Shown: in pieces, positions 1 to 7,407 of the stretch
How positions within the stretch are numbered: position 1 is the first letter of the stretch
Layout of the letters: the number at the start of each line of letters is the position of its first letter
Assembly: GCA_947503335.1 (NCBI GenBank)
Contig: CANNCY010000001.1
Span: 558,001 to 622,000 of the forward strand
From: an uncultured Pseudomonadales bacterium
GTDB lineage: Bacteria; Pseudomonadota; Gammaproteobacteria; Pseudomonadales; CANNCY01
Reading direction: 5' to 3'
Length of the DNA: 64,000 nt
Notes under the pieces: model-generated
Seen by the model: the letters and a program-made list of their open reading frames with translations, nothing else
Databases searched by the model: none
Told to the model about the DNA's origin: nothing
Program-made: the position numbers and the translations under genes

Positions 1-229
1 ATAACAGCCAAGCGAAGTAATCAATACTGGTTGTAAAGGCCGACATCAGATCTAAGAAGCTGTGCTCGGCGGGTAGGGTAGCTTTAGCGTTTTGTATATC
101 TTGGTAGATATAGATTGAAAAATTGATCAGTAGTAGCCCGTAAATGGTCAGCTTGATCGTGTTGTAATGCTTTAGAGCCCAGTTACGCATACTGGTAAGG
201 CTAACGGCCTGTGTCTCGGTTTGGTACAT
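1..229 (-). CDS. Partial membrane protein, N-terminal 76 residues
   Basis: An open frame starts with ATG at 229 on the minus strand and runs off the left edge. It reads MYQTETQAVSLTSMRNW and then one strongly hydrophobic segment at about residues 25-43, followed by a polar stretch. This looks like the start of a membrane protein with a short cytoplasmic head. The gene is divergent from plsB with about 120 bp between them. I do not recognise the family, and too little is present to assign a function. Confidence 0.5.
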   Translation of the reverse strand, partial: MYQTETQAVSLTSMRNWALKHYNTIKLTIYGLLLINFSIYIYQDIQNAKATLPAEHSFLDLMSAFTTSIDYFAWLL

Positions 230-348
230 TCTTATATCTTTGTTATTTTTTACACCCGTTGTCATCGTACAAGCAAAAGCTGCCAATTGCTATCGAAAAG
301 CCTCAGCTATCTTTATAATACGAGCCTAAAAATTATGATATTTAGTTC

Positions 349-2709
349 ATGACTCTTACATATTCGCTTAAATCCTTATTACTTAAGCCTTTTATTGCTG
401 TTGAATCTGGCGCATCTTGGGCGAGCGTTAAAGATAGTTCGGATGTAATTTGGGTGTCGTCACAATCATGGGACACCGACCTTATTGCTATTCGTAAAGC
501 CCGCCGCATCGAGTCAGATCTCGCTCTATATTCGTTTCGTAACTCGCGCTTCACTCGTAGTCTGTTGGCGCAAAAACTCTTGTCTCAGCGCGCCTCAGGT
601 GATGTGCAGGTGCGCCCTATCTCTATCTTCTGGGGGCGGGCAAGCAGCAGTGGTCAGTCTGTATGGCGTACGATGTTTCAAGAAGGCTGGCGACTGCCCT
701 CTCGATTTGGTCGTGCGTTCAAGGTTTTGGTGAATATCCGTCGTGCTTTTTGTGCTACTGCTGATGTTGTCACAATTGGGCAGCAACCAGAATTGGATGA
801 TCAGGTATGGTTGCAGCAAGTACATGAGCAGCTTGATGCCATGTTCAAGGGCGAGCGCGAAGCTGTTATTGGGCCTGACTATTCGCATAGACGAGTCTTG
901 GCAGAGCAGGTGTTGGCTGATAGTCGAGTTACCAATGAGATCGACAGGCAGGTAGAGCTAGGTGGCGATCGCCGCAAGCTCGAGGTGAAGGCACAGAAAT
1001 ACCTGTTTGAGATGGCTGCTGACTACTCGAACGCTATGGTTAGAGTCTTAGAGATATTACTCAATTGGGTTTGGGGTCGAATCTATGCGGGTGTTAAATC
1101 TTATGGTGTTGACCGGGTGCGCTCAGTAGCAGGTACTCACGAAGTCGTTTATGTACCTTGTCATCGCAGCCATATTGATTATTTATTGCTGTCGTTCGGT
1201 ATCTATCGTGAAGGTCTAATGCCGCCGCACATTGCTGCTGGTATTAATCTTAATCTACCTGTTGTAGGTAGTATGTTGCGCAGAGCTGGGGCGTTTTTTA
1301 TTCGCCGCCGAATTGCCGGTAACAAGCTTTATGCGCAGGTGTTAGAGGCTTATCTATCTGAAATGTGCTTTAAAGGCTATCCCCTTGAATACTTTATCGA
1401 AGGCGGGCGCAGCCGAACCGGTATGTTATTGCAGCCCAAAGCCGGTATGTTGGCGATGACTTTGCGCTCTAGTGCAGTTAAGCCCGGCAAGCCGCTAGCG
1501 TTTGTGCCTGTGTACTTTGGTTACGATAAGATAATTGAAAGTCATGCGTATATCGAAGAAATGTATGGGCGTGCTAAAAAGGCTGAATCAATAGGGCAGT
1601 TATTTAAGTCGTTGCGTATTCTTCGGTATAACTATGGCTCTGTGCAGGTGAACTTTGGCGAGCCGATATTTGAAGAAGCCTTAGATGGGCGCTTTGGTGA
1701 TGTTAAGCCTGATGATCGTGAGCGAACTGGCTTTTTGGCAAACACCATTATGCAGTCGATAAACAAGAATGCTGTGATTAGCTCGGCAAACTTGGTTGCT
1801 ACAGCGCTGTTGTCGCCGCAAAAACGTTCGATGCTAGAGAGCGAGTTATCAGTGTACCTCGAAATGCTTCGCGCCGTGGCTAAGGTATACAGCCCAGAAG
1901 TAATCGACGCCGAAAAAGGTAGCGAAGAGATTATTGCCCATTCTGAGGCGTTAGGGCTAATTCTGCGTAATCCACACGAGTTAGGAGATGTGCTCTATTT
2001 AGATCAAGAGGGGGCCGCTCATAGTACGTTCTTACGAAACAATACGTTACATCTATACATAATTCCGTCGCTGATATCGCGCACCGTAATGACGCGTTCA
2101 CGAATCAGTCGTCAGCGATTAAAGCGACTGATTGCTACTATATATCCTTACGTGGCTACCGAGCTATTTTTGCCTTGGACAGCAGAGCAGGTAGATGAGA
2201 TTGTCGACCGTTATTGCGATGTGCTTATCGAATGCGGTTTGTTGCAGGAGGGCGCGCGTTATCTTGAGCCAGGCAGTGAGCACGAAAACATTCGCTACTA
2301 CCTAAGCTTTATGGCGAATCTTTCTGACGGTATTTTAGAGCGTTTTTATCTAGTGGCTAAGATCTTGCTAGCAGCAGAAGGGCGTCAGTTCGACATGGGG
2401 TCGATGGTAGAGCGCTGCGTGATAGTTGCTAAGAGAATCTCGTTGCTGCATGCGTTTCATCAGCCTGACTTCTTTGATAAGGGGTTATTCAAGGCCTTTT
2501 TAAGTGCATTATTTGATCAGCAGGTGTTGTCGCTTAACGAAGGTGTTTTGAAAATAGATAGTCGCTTACGTATTGCTACACGTCAGGCTTGGTTCATGAT
2601 GGACGAAGAAGTGCTATTTGCAGCTAGGGCAACGATTCAGGCTTTAGAAAGCGTGATTGAGGCCCCTGCAGATGATAGTGAAAAGGTATCTAACGAACCG
2701 AACGGGTAA
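349..2709 (+). CDS. plsB: Glycerol-3-phosphate 1-O-acyltransferase PlsB
   Basis: PlsB transfers a fatty acyl group from acyl-ACP or acyl-CoA to sn-glycerol-3-phosphate, the first step of phospholipid synthesis at the inner membrane. The 786-residue product is close to the E. coli length of about 807. The acyltransferase blocks are visible in order: HRSHID with catalytic H272 and D277, then GAFFIRRR, EGGRSRTG and VPVYFGYDKI. The start ATG at 349 has no strong ribosome-binding site, but the N-terminus aligns well with the family. The 3' end overlaps the convergent small membrane gene by 20 bp, with no terminator between them. Confidence 0.95.
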   Translation: MTLTYSLKSLLLKPFIAVESGASWASVKDSSDVIWVSSQSWDTDLIAIRKARRIESDLALYSFRNSRFTRSLLAQKLLSQRASGDVQVRPISIFWGRASSSGQSVWRTMFQEGWRLPSRFGRAFKVLVNIRRAFCATADVVTIGQQPELDDQVWLQQVHEQLDAMFKGEREAVIGPDYSHRRVLAEQVLADSRVTNEIDRQVELGGDRRKLEVKAQKYLFEMAADYSNAMVRVLEILLNWVWGRIYAGVKSYGVDRVRSVAGTHEVVYVPCHRSHIDYLLLSFGIYREGLMPPHIAAGINLNLPVVGSMLRRAGAFFIRRRIAGNKLYAQVLEAYLSEMCFKGYPLEYFIEGGRSRTGMLLQPKAGMLAMTLRSSAVKPGKPLAFVPVYFGYDKIIESHAYIEEMYGRAKKAESIGQLFKSLRILRYNYGSVQVNFGEPIFEEALDGRFGDVKPDDRERTGFLANTIMQSINKNAVISSANLVATALLSPQKRSMLESELSVYLEMLRAVAKVYSPEVIDAEKGSEEIIAHSEALGLILRNPHELGDVLYLDQEGAAHSTFLRNNTLHLYIIPSLISRTVMTRSRISRQRLKRLIATIYPYVATELFLPWTAEQVDEIVDRYCDVLIECGLLQEGARYLEPGSEHENIRYYLSFMANLSDGILERFYLVAKILLAAEGRQFDMGSMVERCVIVAKRISLLHAFHQPDFFDKGLFKAFLSALFDQQVLSLNEGVLKIDSRLRIATRQAWFMMDEEVLFAARATIQALESVIEAPADDSEKVSNEPNG

Positions 2710-2965
2710 CCCAGGCAAGCGCAAAAAGTAGGCTGCTTAACAGTTGTTTAGATGCGCTAGCGGTTTTTCGAAGTATAGGCCTAACGACAGGCCAGACGAT
2801 CCACTTTACACTCGCTAGTGCAGCAATAAGGCCGGCACCAATGTACCATGGCCATGCTTGAGGTGTTGTGTCGGTTGCCGTTGGGTAAAGCCAGCCTAGA
2901 CCAAAGGCAATCGCTATCGCAATTGTTAATATCGCGTACTTAATGAATTCGATAATACTTAGCAT
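2690..2965 (-). CDS. Small SxtJ-like membrane protein
   Basis: A 91-residue protein with two or three hydrophobic segments (about residues 8-27, 39-60 and 77-88) and a basic stretch containing VVRPILRK between the second and third. Size, layout and position directly downstream of a carbamoyltransferase-like gene resemble the SxtJ family of small membrane proteins that accompany NodU/CmcH carbamoyltransferases. The assignment is inference from pattern and context, not from a strong motif. Its start overlaps the upstream gene by 26 bp, so the two are probably translationally coupled. Its 3' end overlaps plsB by 20 bp in convergent orientation. Confidence 0.5.
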   Translation of the reverse strand: MLSIIEFIKYAILTIAIAIAFGLGWLYPTATDTTPQAWPWYIGAGLIAALASVKWIVWPVVRPILRKTASASKQLLSSLLFALAWVTRSVR

Positions 2966-4181
2966 CGATTAGCTCTATCCAAAATTGCCCGCATTTAAGT
3001 ACATCGGCGCCTTCGTTGATCGCAATGTCTAAAAGATCTGTCGGTGTAAGTTCTCGGTTATGTTGAAGGCAGTCAATTTCAAGTATGGGCGAGAGGTCGC
3101 CGCTGATGATTTGCCCTTTAAACGCACTGCCTTCGGTGTCATCGTAACTTATGTCGGCAATTACCAAGTTTTGTTGTAGCGCTGACGCTTGATTGTGGGC
3201 TAATTGTTCGTGGTCACAGTAACGGTATCTTACATTGTTGTCGTTAAGCCAGTTCTCAACGCTGTCTTCGTTCCAGATAGCGGTGCAGTCACTTGGTTCA
3301 TAGCTGAGTGCTCGCGCCAGTAACGATTTAGCTGTAATGGTTTTTTGATAGTAGCTGGTCGATTGTAAATTCAGTGCCGCAGCAATGTTGCTGCCTTCAA
3401 AGACAGCGCCAACATTGGCTTCTTTTGTCAACTGCTTCAATGTCGTCATATCTCTTATAAACGCAATCTGTGCCGTTGAAAAAAGAGTCTGTTTTGTCGA
3501 GCTATGTGCTTGTCTGTCGCTTATCACTGTTGGCCCGTCAGTCTCTAGAAATGAAGTGGTAGAGCAGTTATCGTGGCTGTGGTGTTGTAAGCGTTGAAGC
3601 TGTATCGCTTCGGGCGAGGTAGAAGGGGTATACTGACACTGCTTAAAAAGTGCATCTAGTGGTGTAACACCGTTTTTTGAATCGGCAATTAACTTCCATG
3701 TTTGCTCTGTATAGTGCCAGAAAGTGGTAATAATCTGCTTGCCCTGTTGTCGGTACAAGACGAAAGCATTGTAGCCATTCGATTTTCGTGCTGACTCAAG
3801 AAGTAACTCGCTTGGATTAAATATTTCAAGCTGACTAAGTTTGTTTTTCGCAGCGATTTTGTTCGCGATTTGTTTATTTGATGCTTCGAATATTGCAGAG
3901 GTTACTTCTTGTGCTGCTTCAAAGATAGACTTGCTTCCGCTGCTGTGTTTTAGGGCGTTCCACCGATAGCTTAGGTTGTCGAGCGGGCTGTCGCTACACA
4001 ATATTTGATCAAGTTCGTTTTCAGTCAGATTTCCACGCCCTAAGCAGTAGTGAATCAAATCGACTGGATATTCATTGTTACTTGTATGTTCCTCAGATGC
4101 GTAGGCGATTATCTCGCCGTTAATCGCTAACGCTGCGCTATGAATGCCGCCGTCTGAGGCAAGTGATAGTACTGCTGCCAT
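2940..4181 (-). CDS. Degenerate NodU/CmcH carbamoyltransferase-like protein
   Basis: The 413-residue product keeps the domain order of NodU/CmcH/TobZ carbamoyltransferases, which are normally about 550-610 residues. The N-terminus (VLSLASDGGIHSAALAI, then NGEIIAYASEEH) matches the usual start with an HDSAAAL core. Residues near 295-350 match the region before the carbamoyl-phosphate site, and the C-terminus (TPTDLLDIAINEGADVLKCG) matches the family end. Key residues look lost: the GPRALGxRSIL block reads GSAFKGQIISGDL, and the HHxxH iron-binding block is absent at its expected place. It is probably a pseudoenzyme or has a changed reaction. It lies in an operon with an SxtJ-like membrane gene. 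Confidence 0.6.
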   Translation of the reverse strand: MAAVLSLASDGGIHSAALAINGEIIAYASEEHTSNNEYPVDLIHYCLGRGNLTENELDQILCSDSPLDNLSYRWNALKHSSGSKSIFEAAQEVTSAIFEASNKQIANKIAAKNKLSQLEIFNPSELLLESARKSNGYNAFVLYRQQGKQIITTFWHYTEQTWKLIADSKNGVTPLDALFKQCQYTPSTSPEAIQLQRLQHHSHDNCSTTSFLETDGPTVISDRQAHSSTKQTLFSTAQIAFIRDMTTLKQLTKEANVGAVFEGSNIAAALNLQSTSYYQKTITAKSLLARALSYEPSDCTAIWNEDSVENWLNDNNVRYRYCDHEQLAHNQASALQQNLVIADISYDDTEGSAFKGQIISGDLSPILEIDCLQHNRELTPTDLLDIAINEGADVLKCGQFWIELIDAKYYRIH

Positions 4182-4258
4182 TTAGCTACCTCCCTGTCAC
4201 TTCCCTAAGTCTAGATCTAGATTTCATTCAAATCTGGTCAAGGTAAATCTTTGCAAAG

Positions 4259-4284
4259 GTTGAAAAAAATATATTTGCCCATAT
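4259..4284 (+). promoter_or_regulatory. Sigma-32 heat-shock promoter of the Hsp20 gene
   Basis: GTTGAA at 4259-4264 is followed, after 12 bases, by GCCCATAT at 4277-4284. This closely fits the sigma-32 consensus (CTTGAA, then CCCCATNT). Transcription would start near 4290, giving a leader of about 65 bases before the Hsp20 start codon. Confidence 0.75.
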
Positions 4285-4291
4285 ATCAGTA

Positions 4292-4350
4292 TTAGAGATG
4301 CTCGATGAGGTCTCTAAACACAAATGTATTGCTTAATAGACAGAGGATAC
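4292..4350 (+). promoter_or_regulatory. ROSE-like RNA thermometer in the Hsp20 leader
   Basis: Two hairpins fill the leader. The first pairs TTAGAGA (4292-4298) with TCTCTAA (4311-4317). The second pairs GTATTGCT (4326-4333) with AGGATAC (4344-4350), leaving one G unpaired, so the AGGA ribosome-binding site is held in the stem against TTGCT. A UUGCU-type strand facing the Shine-Dalgarno with an imperfect G position is the signature of ROSE thermometers that control ibpA-type genes. Melting at heat-shock temperature would expose the site. The pairing is read by eye; no folding energy was computed. Confidence 0.7.
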
Positions 4351-4354
4351 GCAT

Positions 4355-4798
4355 ATGAGAACATTTAACTTAGCACCCGCATACCGTACTGCCGTAGGAT
4401 TTGATCGTATGGCCAAGTTGCTAGATGCAGCGACTGCGTTAGATTCTAACCAGCCATCTTACCCGCCCTACAATATAGAGGCGATTGACGAGCACAACTA
4501 CCGAATCGAGATGGCTGTTGCAGGTTTTAAGCAGTCTGAGTTAGAGGTAGAGGCCGAGGGTAATACGCTTACTTTGAGTGGTCGCAAGGCCGACGTGGCT
4601 ACCGAGCGCCAGTTTCTACACCGCGGTATCGCAACCCGTAATTTTGAGCGCCGTTTTAAGCTAGCAGACTATGTTGAAGTAAAAGATGCCTTATTCGAAG
4701 ATGGTTTACTGATTGTTGATTTGGTGCGCGAAATACCTGAGCAAAAGAAGCCGCGCAAAGTATTAATCAAAGGCGTTAGCAGTGCTGCTAACAGTTAA
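4355..4798 (+). CDS. ibpA: Small heat-shock protein, IbpA type
   Basis: A 147-residue alpha-crystallin (Hsp20) chaperone that holds unfolding proteins for later refolding by DnaK and ClpB. The N-terminal MRTFNLAPAYRTAVGFD is typical of the IbpA/IbpB class, as is YNIEAIDEHNYRIEMAVAGF at the start of the crystallin fold, and LFEDGLLIVDLVREIPE near its end. A short basic tail containing KPRKVLIK replaces the usual I-x-I segment. The sigma-32 promoter and thermometer-like leader upstream fit a heat-induced gene. A terminator follows about 45 bases after the stop. Confidence 0.93.
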   Translation: MRTFNLAPAYRTAVGFDRMAKLLDAATALDSNQPSYPPYNIEAIDEHNYRIEMAVAGFKQSELEVEAEGNTLTLSGRKADVATERQFLHRGIATRNFERRFKLADYVEVKDALFEDGLLIVDLVREIPEQKKPRKVLIKGVSSAANS

Positions 4799-4842
4799 AG
4801 GTTAAGCCTGCTTTTTAATGTAAAACATTCGCTATGTTAAAC

Positions 4843-4871
4843 AAAAGCCCCGCTAAGTCGGGGCTTTTTTG
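4843..4871 (+). terminator. Rho-independent terminator, usable from both strands
   Basis: GCCCCG at 4847-4852 and CGGGGC at 4859-4864 form a stem with a six-base loop, followed by six T residues on the plus strand. The preceding AAAA gives a weaker U-run on the minus strand. It ends the Hsp20 transcript and may also end the psp operon, whose last gene stops at 4898. Confidence 0.85.
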
Positions 4872-4897
4872 TAGGCTTGATTGCCAGATGATAAGTA

Positions 4898-5356
4898 TTA
4901 TCGTCGGCGCATAAGATCAAGCTTGTCGGCGGCACTCATGTTGCGTGCAAGGTCGGCGATGTCGCTGTCAGTAACGGTTACGCCAATAGGTAGCAACGCA
5001 AGTTTGGCCAGTTTGAAATGCTGAATCCCAAACGGGATACCAATGATAGTAATGCAAAATACTAAGCCTAGTAAAAGGTGGCCAATAGCTAGCCATATGC
5101 CGGCAAAGATTAGCCAAATGATGTTGCCAATGGTGCCAAGCGCTGATGTGCCGATGTCGCCAGACAAGTAGAGGTCGTCTCGACGAATGGTTGATTTACC
5201 AAAAGGCCACAGCGAAAGTAGGCCTAGGGTAAAGCAGGCTCTAGCCCAGGGTATGCCAACAATTGTAATAACGGCGACAATGCCGCACATGAACCAGCCT
5301 ATCGCCATGCAGAATCCGCCGAAAATAAGCCAAATTAAGTTTCCTAATAGGTGCAT
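4898..5356 (-). CDS. yccF: YccF-domain inner-membrane protein
   Basis: A 152-residue protein with two copies of the YccF (DUF307) repeat. GNLIWLIFGGFCMAIGW at the N-terminus recurs as GNIIWLIFAGIWLAIGH in the middle, and each copy is followed by an ITI(V/I)GIP motif. About four membrane segments are predicted. The molecular role of YccF is not established. Here it is the last gene of the psp operon, 9 bp after the preceding gene, which suggests a part in envelope-stress response. The C-terminal tail of about 25 residues is hydrophilic. Confidence 0.85.
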   Translation of the reverse strand: MHLLGNLIWLIFGGFCMAIGWFMCGIVAVITIVGIPWARACFTLGLLSLWPFGKSTIRRDDLYLSGDIGTSALGTIGNIIWLIFAGIWLAIGHLLLGLVFCITIIGIPFGIQHFKLAKLALLPIGVTVTDSDIADLARNMSAADKLDLMRRR

Positions 5357-5365
5357 CTTTTGTCC

Positions 5366-5575
5366 TTACAAAGAGTCTATTTCTTTACGAACCTGATATG
5401 AGCGATCAGTCACTAATGTTTCAAGCGTCTCGATACGTGCTTTAAGCGCATCAAGCTCGTGTGTTAATTCGTCGTGGCTATGCGCCTTAGCGCTGTATTT
5501 CTTTTCTTTAGCCTTGTAGTCGAAGTAGATACCGGTACATGCCATCGCGGCGATAGCGATCCACATCATATCCAT
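5366..5575 (-). CDS. Small Psp-associated membrane protein with PspC-like tail
   Basis: A 69-residue protein with an N-terminal membrane helix (about residues 3-17), a short basic linker and a predicted coiled coil. Its last 28 residues align without gaps to the last 28 of PspC from the same operon: both carry R-[IL]-x-x-[LM]-E, then VT, then Y, then an acidic/basic end, with 8 identical positions by eye. The block RIETLETLV also resembles RINTLESLL of PspB. It has no family name that I recognise. Position in the operon and shared tail suggest that it works with PspB and PspC. Confidence 0.65.
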   Translation of the reverse strand: MDMMWIAIAAMACTGIYFDYKAKEKKYSAKAHSHDELTHELDALKARIETLETLVTDRSYQVRKEIDSL

Positions 5576-5577
5576 AG

Positions 5578-5769
5578 TTAGCGTTTAACCTCGCAAGAGT
5601 CAGTGAATTGTTGTTTGTAGCTTAACTCAGCGGTGCCGATTCGCATATTGAAGCTTGATTCTGCACCGCTGGGCGGTTTAGATAGTGCTGAAAGCGCGAA
5701 CGCTAAGCCAAGCACTATCAATAGCGACTGGATAACAATGATCCGGTGCAAGCGTTTTATCTGGTACAC
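5578..5769 (-). CDS. Small single-span membrane protein in psp operon
   Basis: A 63-residue product starting with GTG at 5769, with AGGGAT about 9 bases upstream as a ribosome-binding site. One N-terminal membrane helix (about residues 10-29) is followed by a polar region of about 34 residues that ends with a single cysteine (SCEVKR) and is probably periplasmic. It lies 21 bp after pspC and 2 bp before the next gene, so it is very likely translated as part of the operon. I do not recognise the family. It could be a small accessory subunit of the membrane PspBC sensor. Confidence 0.6.
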   Translation of the reverse strand: MYQIKRLHRIIVIQSLLIVLGLAFALSALSKPPSGAESSFNMRIGTAELSYKQQFTDSCEVKR

Positions 5770-5790
5770 AATACATCCCTGTTAAGTCGG

Positions 5791-6306
5791 TTAGATGTTG
5801 CGAAATTCGCGATCTAGATCATATCGACTAGAGGTAACATAGCTTTCCATAGCTTGTAGTCGCTTATCTAGGCGGTCAAATCTCGCTCTAAAGTGCCGTA
5901 TTTGTGAGCGCTTTTTGGCCATGTCTGCTTCGCTTGATTCGTCTAGTAAGTGGTCAAAATATCGCTGTTTTGCTTCGTAGAGCTCAAGGTCGTCATCTTC
6001 TTCGGCAAGAATTTGATCAATAGACTCGAGCTCTTCGCGCTTTGGGATCACAAATACCCCAATAATGTACGCAGGTACTGCTAACCAGAACTGGGTCATC
6101 AATAGCACTACCGCAATCAGGCGAACTGCCCAAATCGGCAGGTCTACGCGGCGGGCGATAGCGGCACATACGCCTTTAATGACTGACGAATTGCTATCGC
6201 GGTACATCTCGTTGCGATCAATTTTGGTGTCTCGGTCAAGCAATCGGCGCATTTTGCGCTCTAGTTCGCTGCCAAAACGTTTACGATTGTTCTTTCTGTA
6301 ACTCAT
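5791..6306 (-). CDS. pspC: Phage shock protein C
   Basis: PspC is an inner-membrane sensor that, with PspB, binds PspA under envelope stress and frees the activator PspF. The PspC domain is clear at about residues 38-90: VIKGVCAAIARRVDLPIWAV, then a hydrophobic segment and IPKRE. The protein is 171 residues, longer than E. coli PspC (about 119), with an acidic and coiled-coil C-terminal part (about residues 95-171). The last 28 residues resemble the tail of the 69-residue protein encoded two genes downstream. The start overlaps the pspB stop by 4 bp. Confidence 0.92.
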   Translation of the reverse strand: MSYRKNNRKRFGSELERKMRRLLDRDTKIDRNEMYRDSNSSVIKGVCAAIARRVDLPIWAVRLIAVVLLMTQFWLAVPAYIIGVFVIPKREELESIDQILAEEDDDLELYEAKQRYFDHLLDESSEADMAKKRSQIRHFRARFDRLDKRLQAMESYVTSSRYDLDREFRNI

Positions 6307-6545
6307 AACTTATCCTTCCAGCTTGGGTCTTGCGCATCTAACAGCGATTCAAGTGTATTGATGCGCTCTTCCATTTTGTCAGCTCGGGCGAGGGTACTTC
6401 TGATCTCTTCCCATTCGTCTGCTGACAGTGAGCGGCTCATTCGCTCTTTGTCTGCGTAGTAGTACTTCAGTGCTGTCGGTACCACCACAACTAAGATTAG
6501 GATGGTTGGTACTAACAGTAGTGCTAAAACCTGAGCACTGCTCAT
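6303..6545 (-). CDS. pspB: Phage shock protein B
   Basis: An 80-residue protein with one N-terminal membrane helix (about residues 5-27) and a cytoplasmic coiled coil ending in RINTLESLLDAQDPSWKDK, which is the usual PspB tail. It partners PspC in sensing inner-membrane stress and recruiting PspA. GGAG ahead of ATG 6545 gives a good ribosome-binding site. It lies 9 bp after pspA and overlaps pspC by 4 bp, so the three are co-translated. Confidence 0.92.
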   Translation of the reverse strand: MSSAQVLALLLVPTILILVVVVPTALKYYYADKERMSRSLSADEWEEIRSTLARADKMEERINTLESLLDAQDPSWKDKL

Positions 6546-6554
6546 GATGGCTCC

Positions 6555-7217
6555 TTAGGATTCTTTTTTAGCAAGCTTCTCTTTAAGGGCTGCTAGTTGG
6601 TCGTTTATTTTGTCATCGGCTTCTAGATCGTTAATTTCATCAGCTAGGCTTTTGCCTAGATCGTACGACTCTACTTCGCCTTCTAGTTCATCTAGTTTAC
6701 GCTCGTAACGTTCAAATTTCTGCATCGCGTTTTCAATTGTTTCGCTGTGCAGGTGGCGGCGAACATCCATTCGTTTTGTAGCAGTTTTATGGCGCATTAG
6801 TAAGCTTTTCTGTTTGGCTTTTGCGTCTTTAAGCTTTGCTTGTAGTAGGGCTAGTTCTTCGTTGAGCGTTGCAACAGATGTTTGAATTTGCATTAATTCG
6901 TCGTCGGCAATATCAATGCTTTCTTCGATTTTGCTCTTCTCTACCAGCGCGGCTTTTGCAAGATCTTCGCGGCCTTTAATGATGGCTAGCTCGGCTTTCG
7001 CTTCCCAGTCGTTAACCAGCGCTAAAAGCTTTTCGCGGCGGCGCGATAGGGTTTTTTCGTCTGCTAATAGGCGGGCAGATGAGCTGCGTACTTCTACTAG
7101 AGTCTCTTCCATTTCCATGATCATGAGGCGAATCATTTTTTCTGGATCTTCTGCTTTATCTAGCAGAGAGTTTAAGTTGGCATTGACGATGTCAGTCAGT
7201 CTTGAAAATACGCCCAT
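6555..7217 (-). CDS. pspA: Phage shock protein A
   Basis: A 220-residue PspA/IM30 protein. It is almost entirely helical and starts MGVFSRLTDIVNANLNSLLD, the amphipathic membrane-binding helix of the family, followed by EDPEKMIRLMI. PspA coats damaged inner membrane and, in unstressed cells, binds and inhibits the sigma-54 activator PspF. The length matches E. coli PspA (222). AAGGAG seven bases before ATG 7217 fixes the start. It is the first gene of an operon continuing through pspB, pspC, two small genes and yccF, behind a sigma-54 promoter. Confidence 0.96.
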   Translation of the reverse strand: MGVFSRLTDIVNANLNSLLDKAEDPEKMIRLMIMEMEETLVEVRSSSARLLADEKTLSRRREKLLALVNDWEAKAELAIIKGREDLAKAALVEKSKIEESIDIADDELMQIQTSVATLNEELALLQAKLKDAKAKQKSLLMRHKTATKRMDVRRHLHSETIENAMQKFERYERKLDELEGEVESYDLGKSLADEINDLEADDKINDQLAALKEKLAKKES

Positions 7218-7265
7218 TATCGGCTCCTTGTTTATAAGTGGTAACTTTGATCTTGTAATATCTAT

Positions 7266-7281
7266 TGCGGATAGCGTGCCA
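7266..7281 (-). promoter_or_regulatory. Sigma-54 promoter of the psp operon
   Basis: On the minus strand 7281-7266 reads TGGCACGCTATCCGCA. The -24 GG and -12 GC are exactly 10 bases apart, and TGGCACG is the perfect upstream element. Transcription would start near 7255, about 38 bases before pspA. The 110 bp between this site and pspF would hold the PspF-binding sites, which I cannot place with confidence. Confidence 0.85.
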
Positions 7282-7407
7282 TGTTTTGTAGGTTGTTGTT
7301 TTTAAAGGGTATTTTTCTTATCCGGGCTGTGAGGTGTTCGATATGTAGACATTGGTAAGGCTATATTGTCTAATGTTTGGTGTATTTAGCTAATATATGG
7401 TTTTTAT

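Noticed and set aside
2940-4181. Working carbamoyltransferase of a sugar or antibiotic cluster
   Set aside because: The carbamoyl-phosphate block is eroded, the protein is much shorter, and no glycan or antibiotic genes are nearby.
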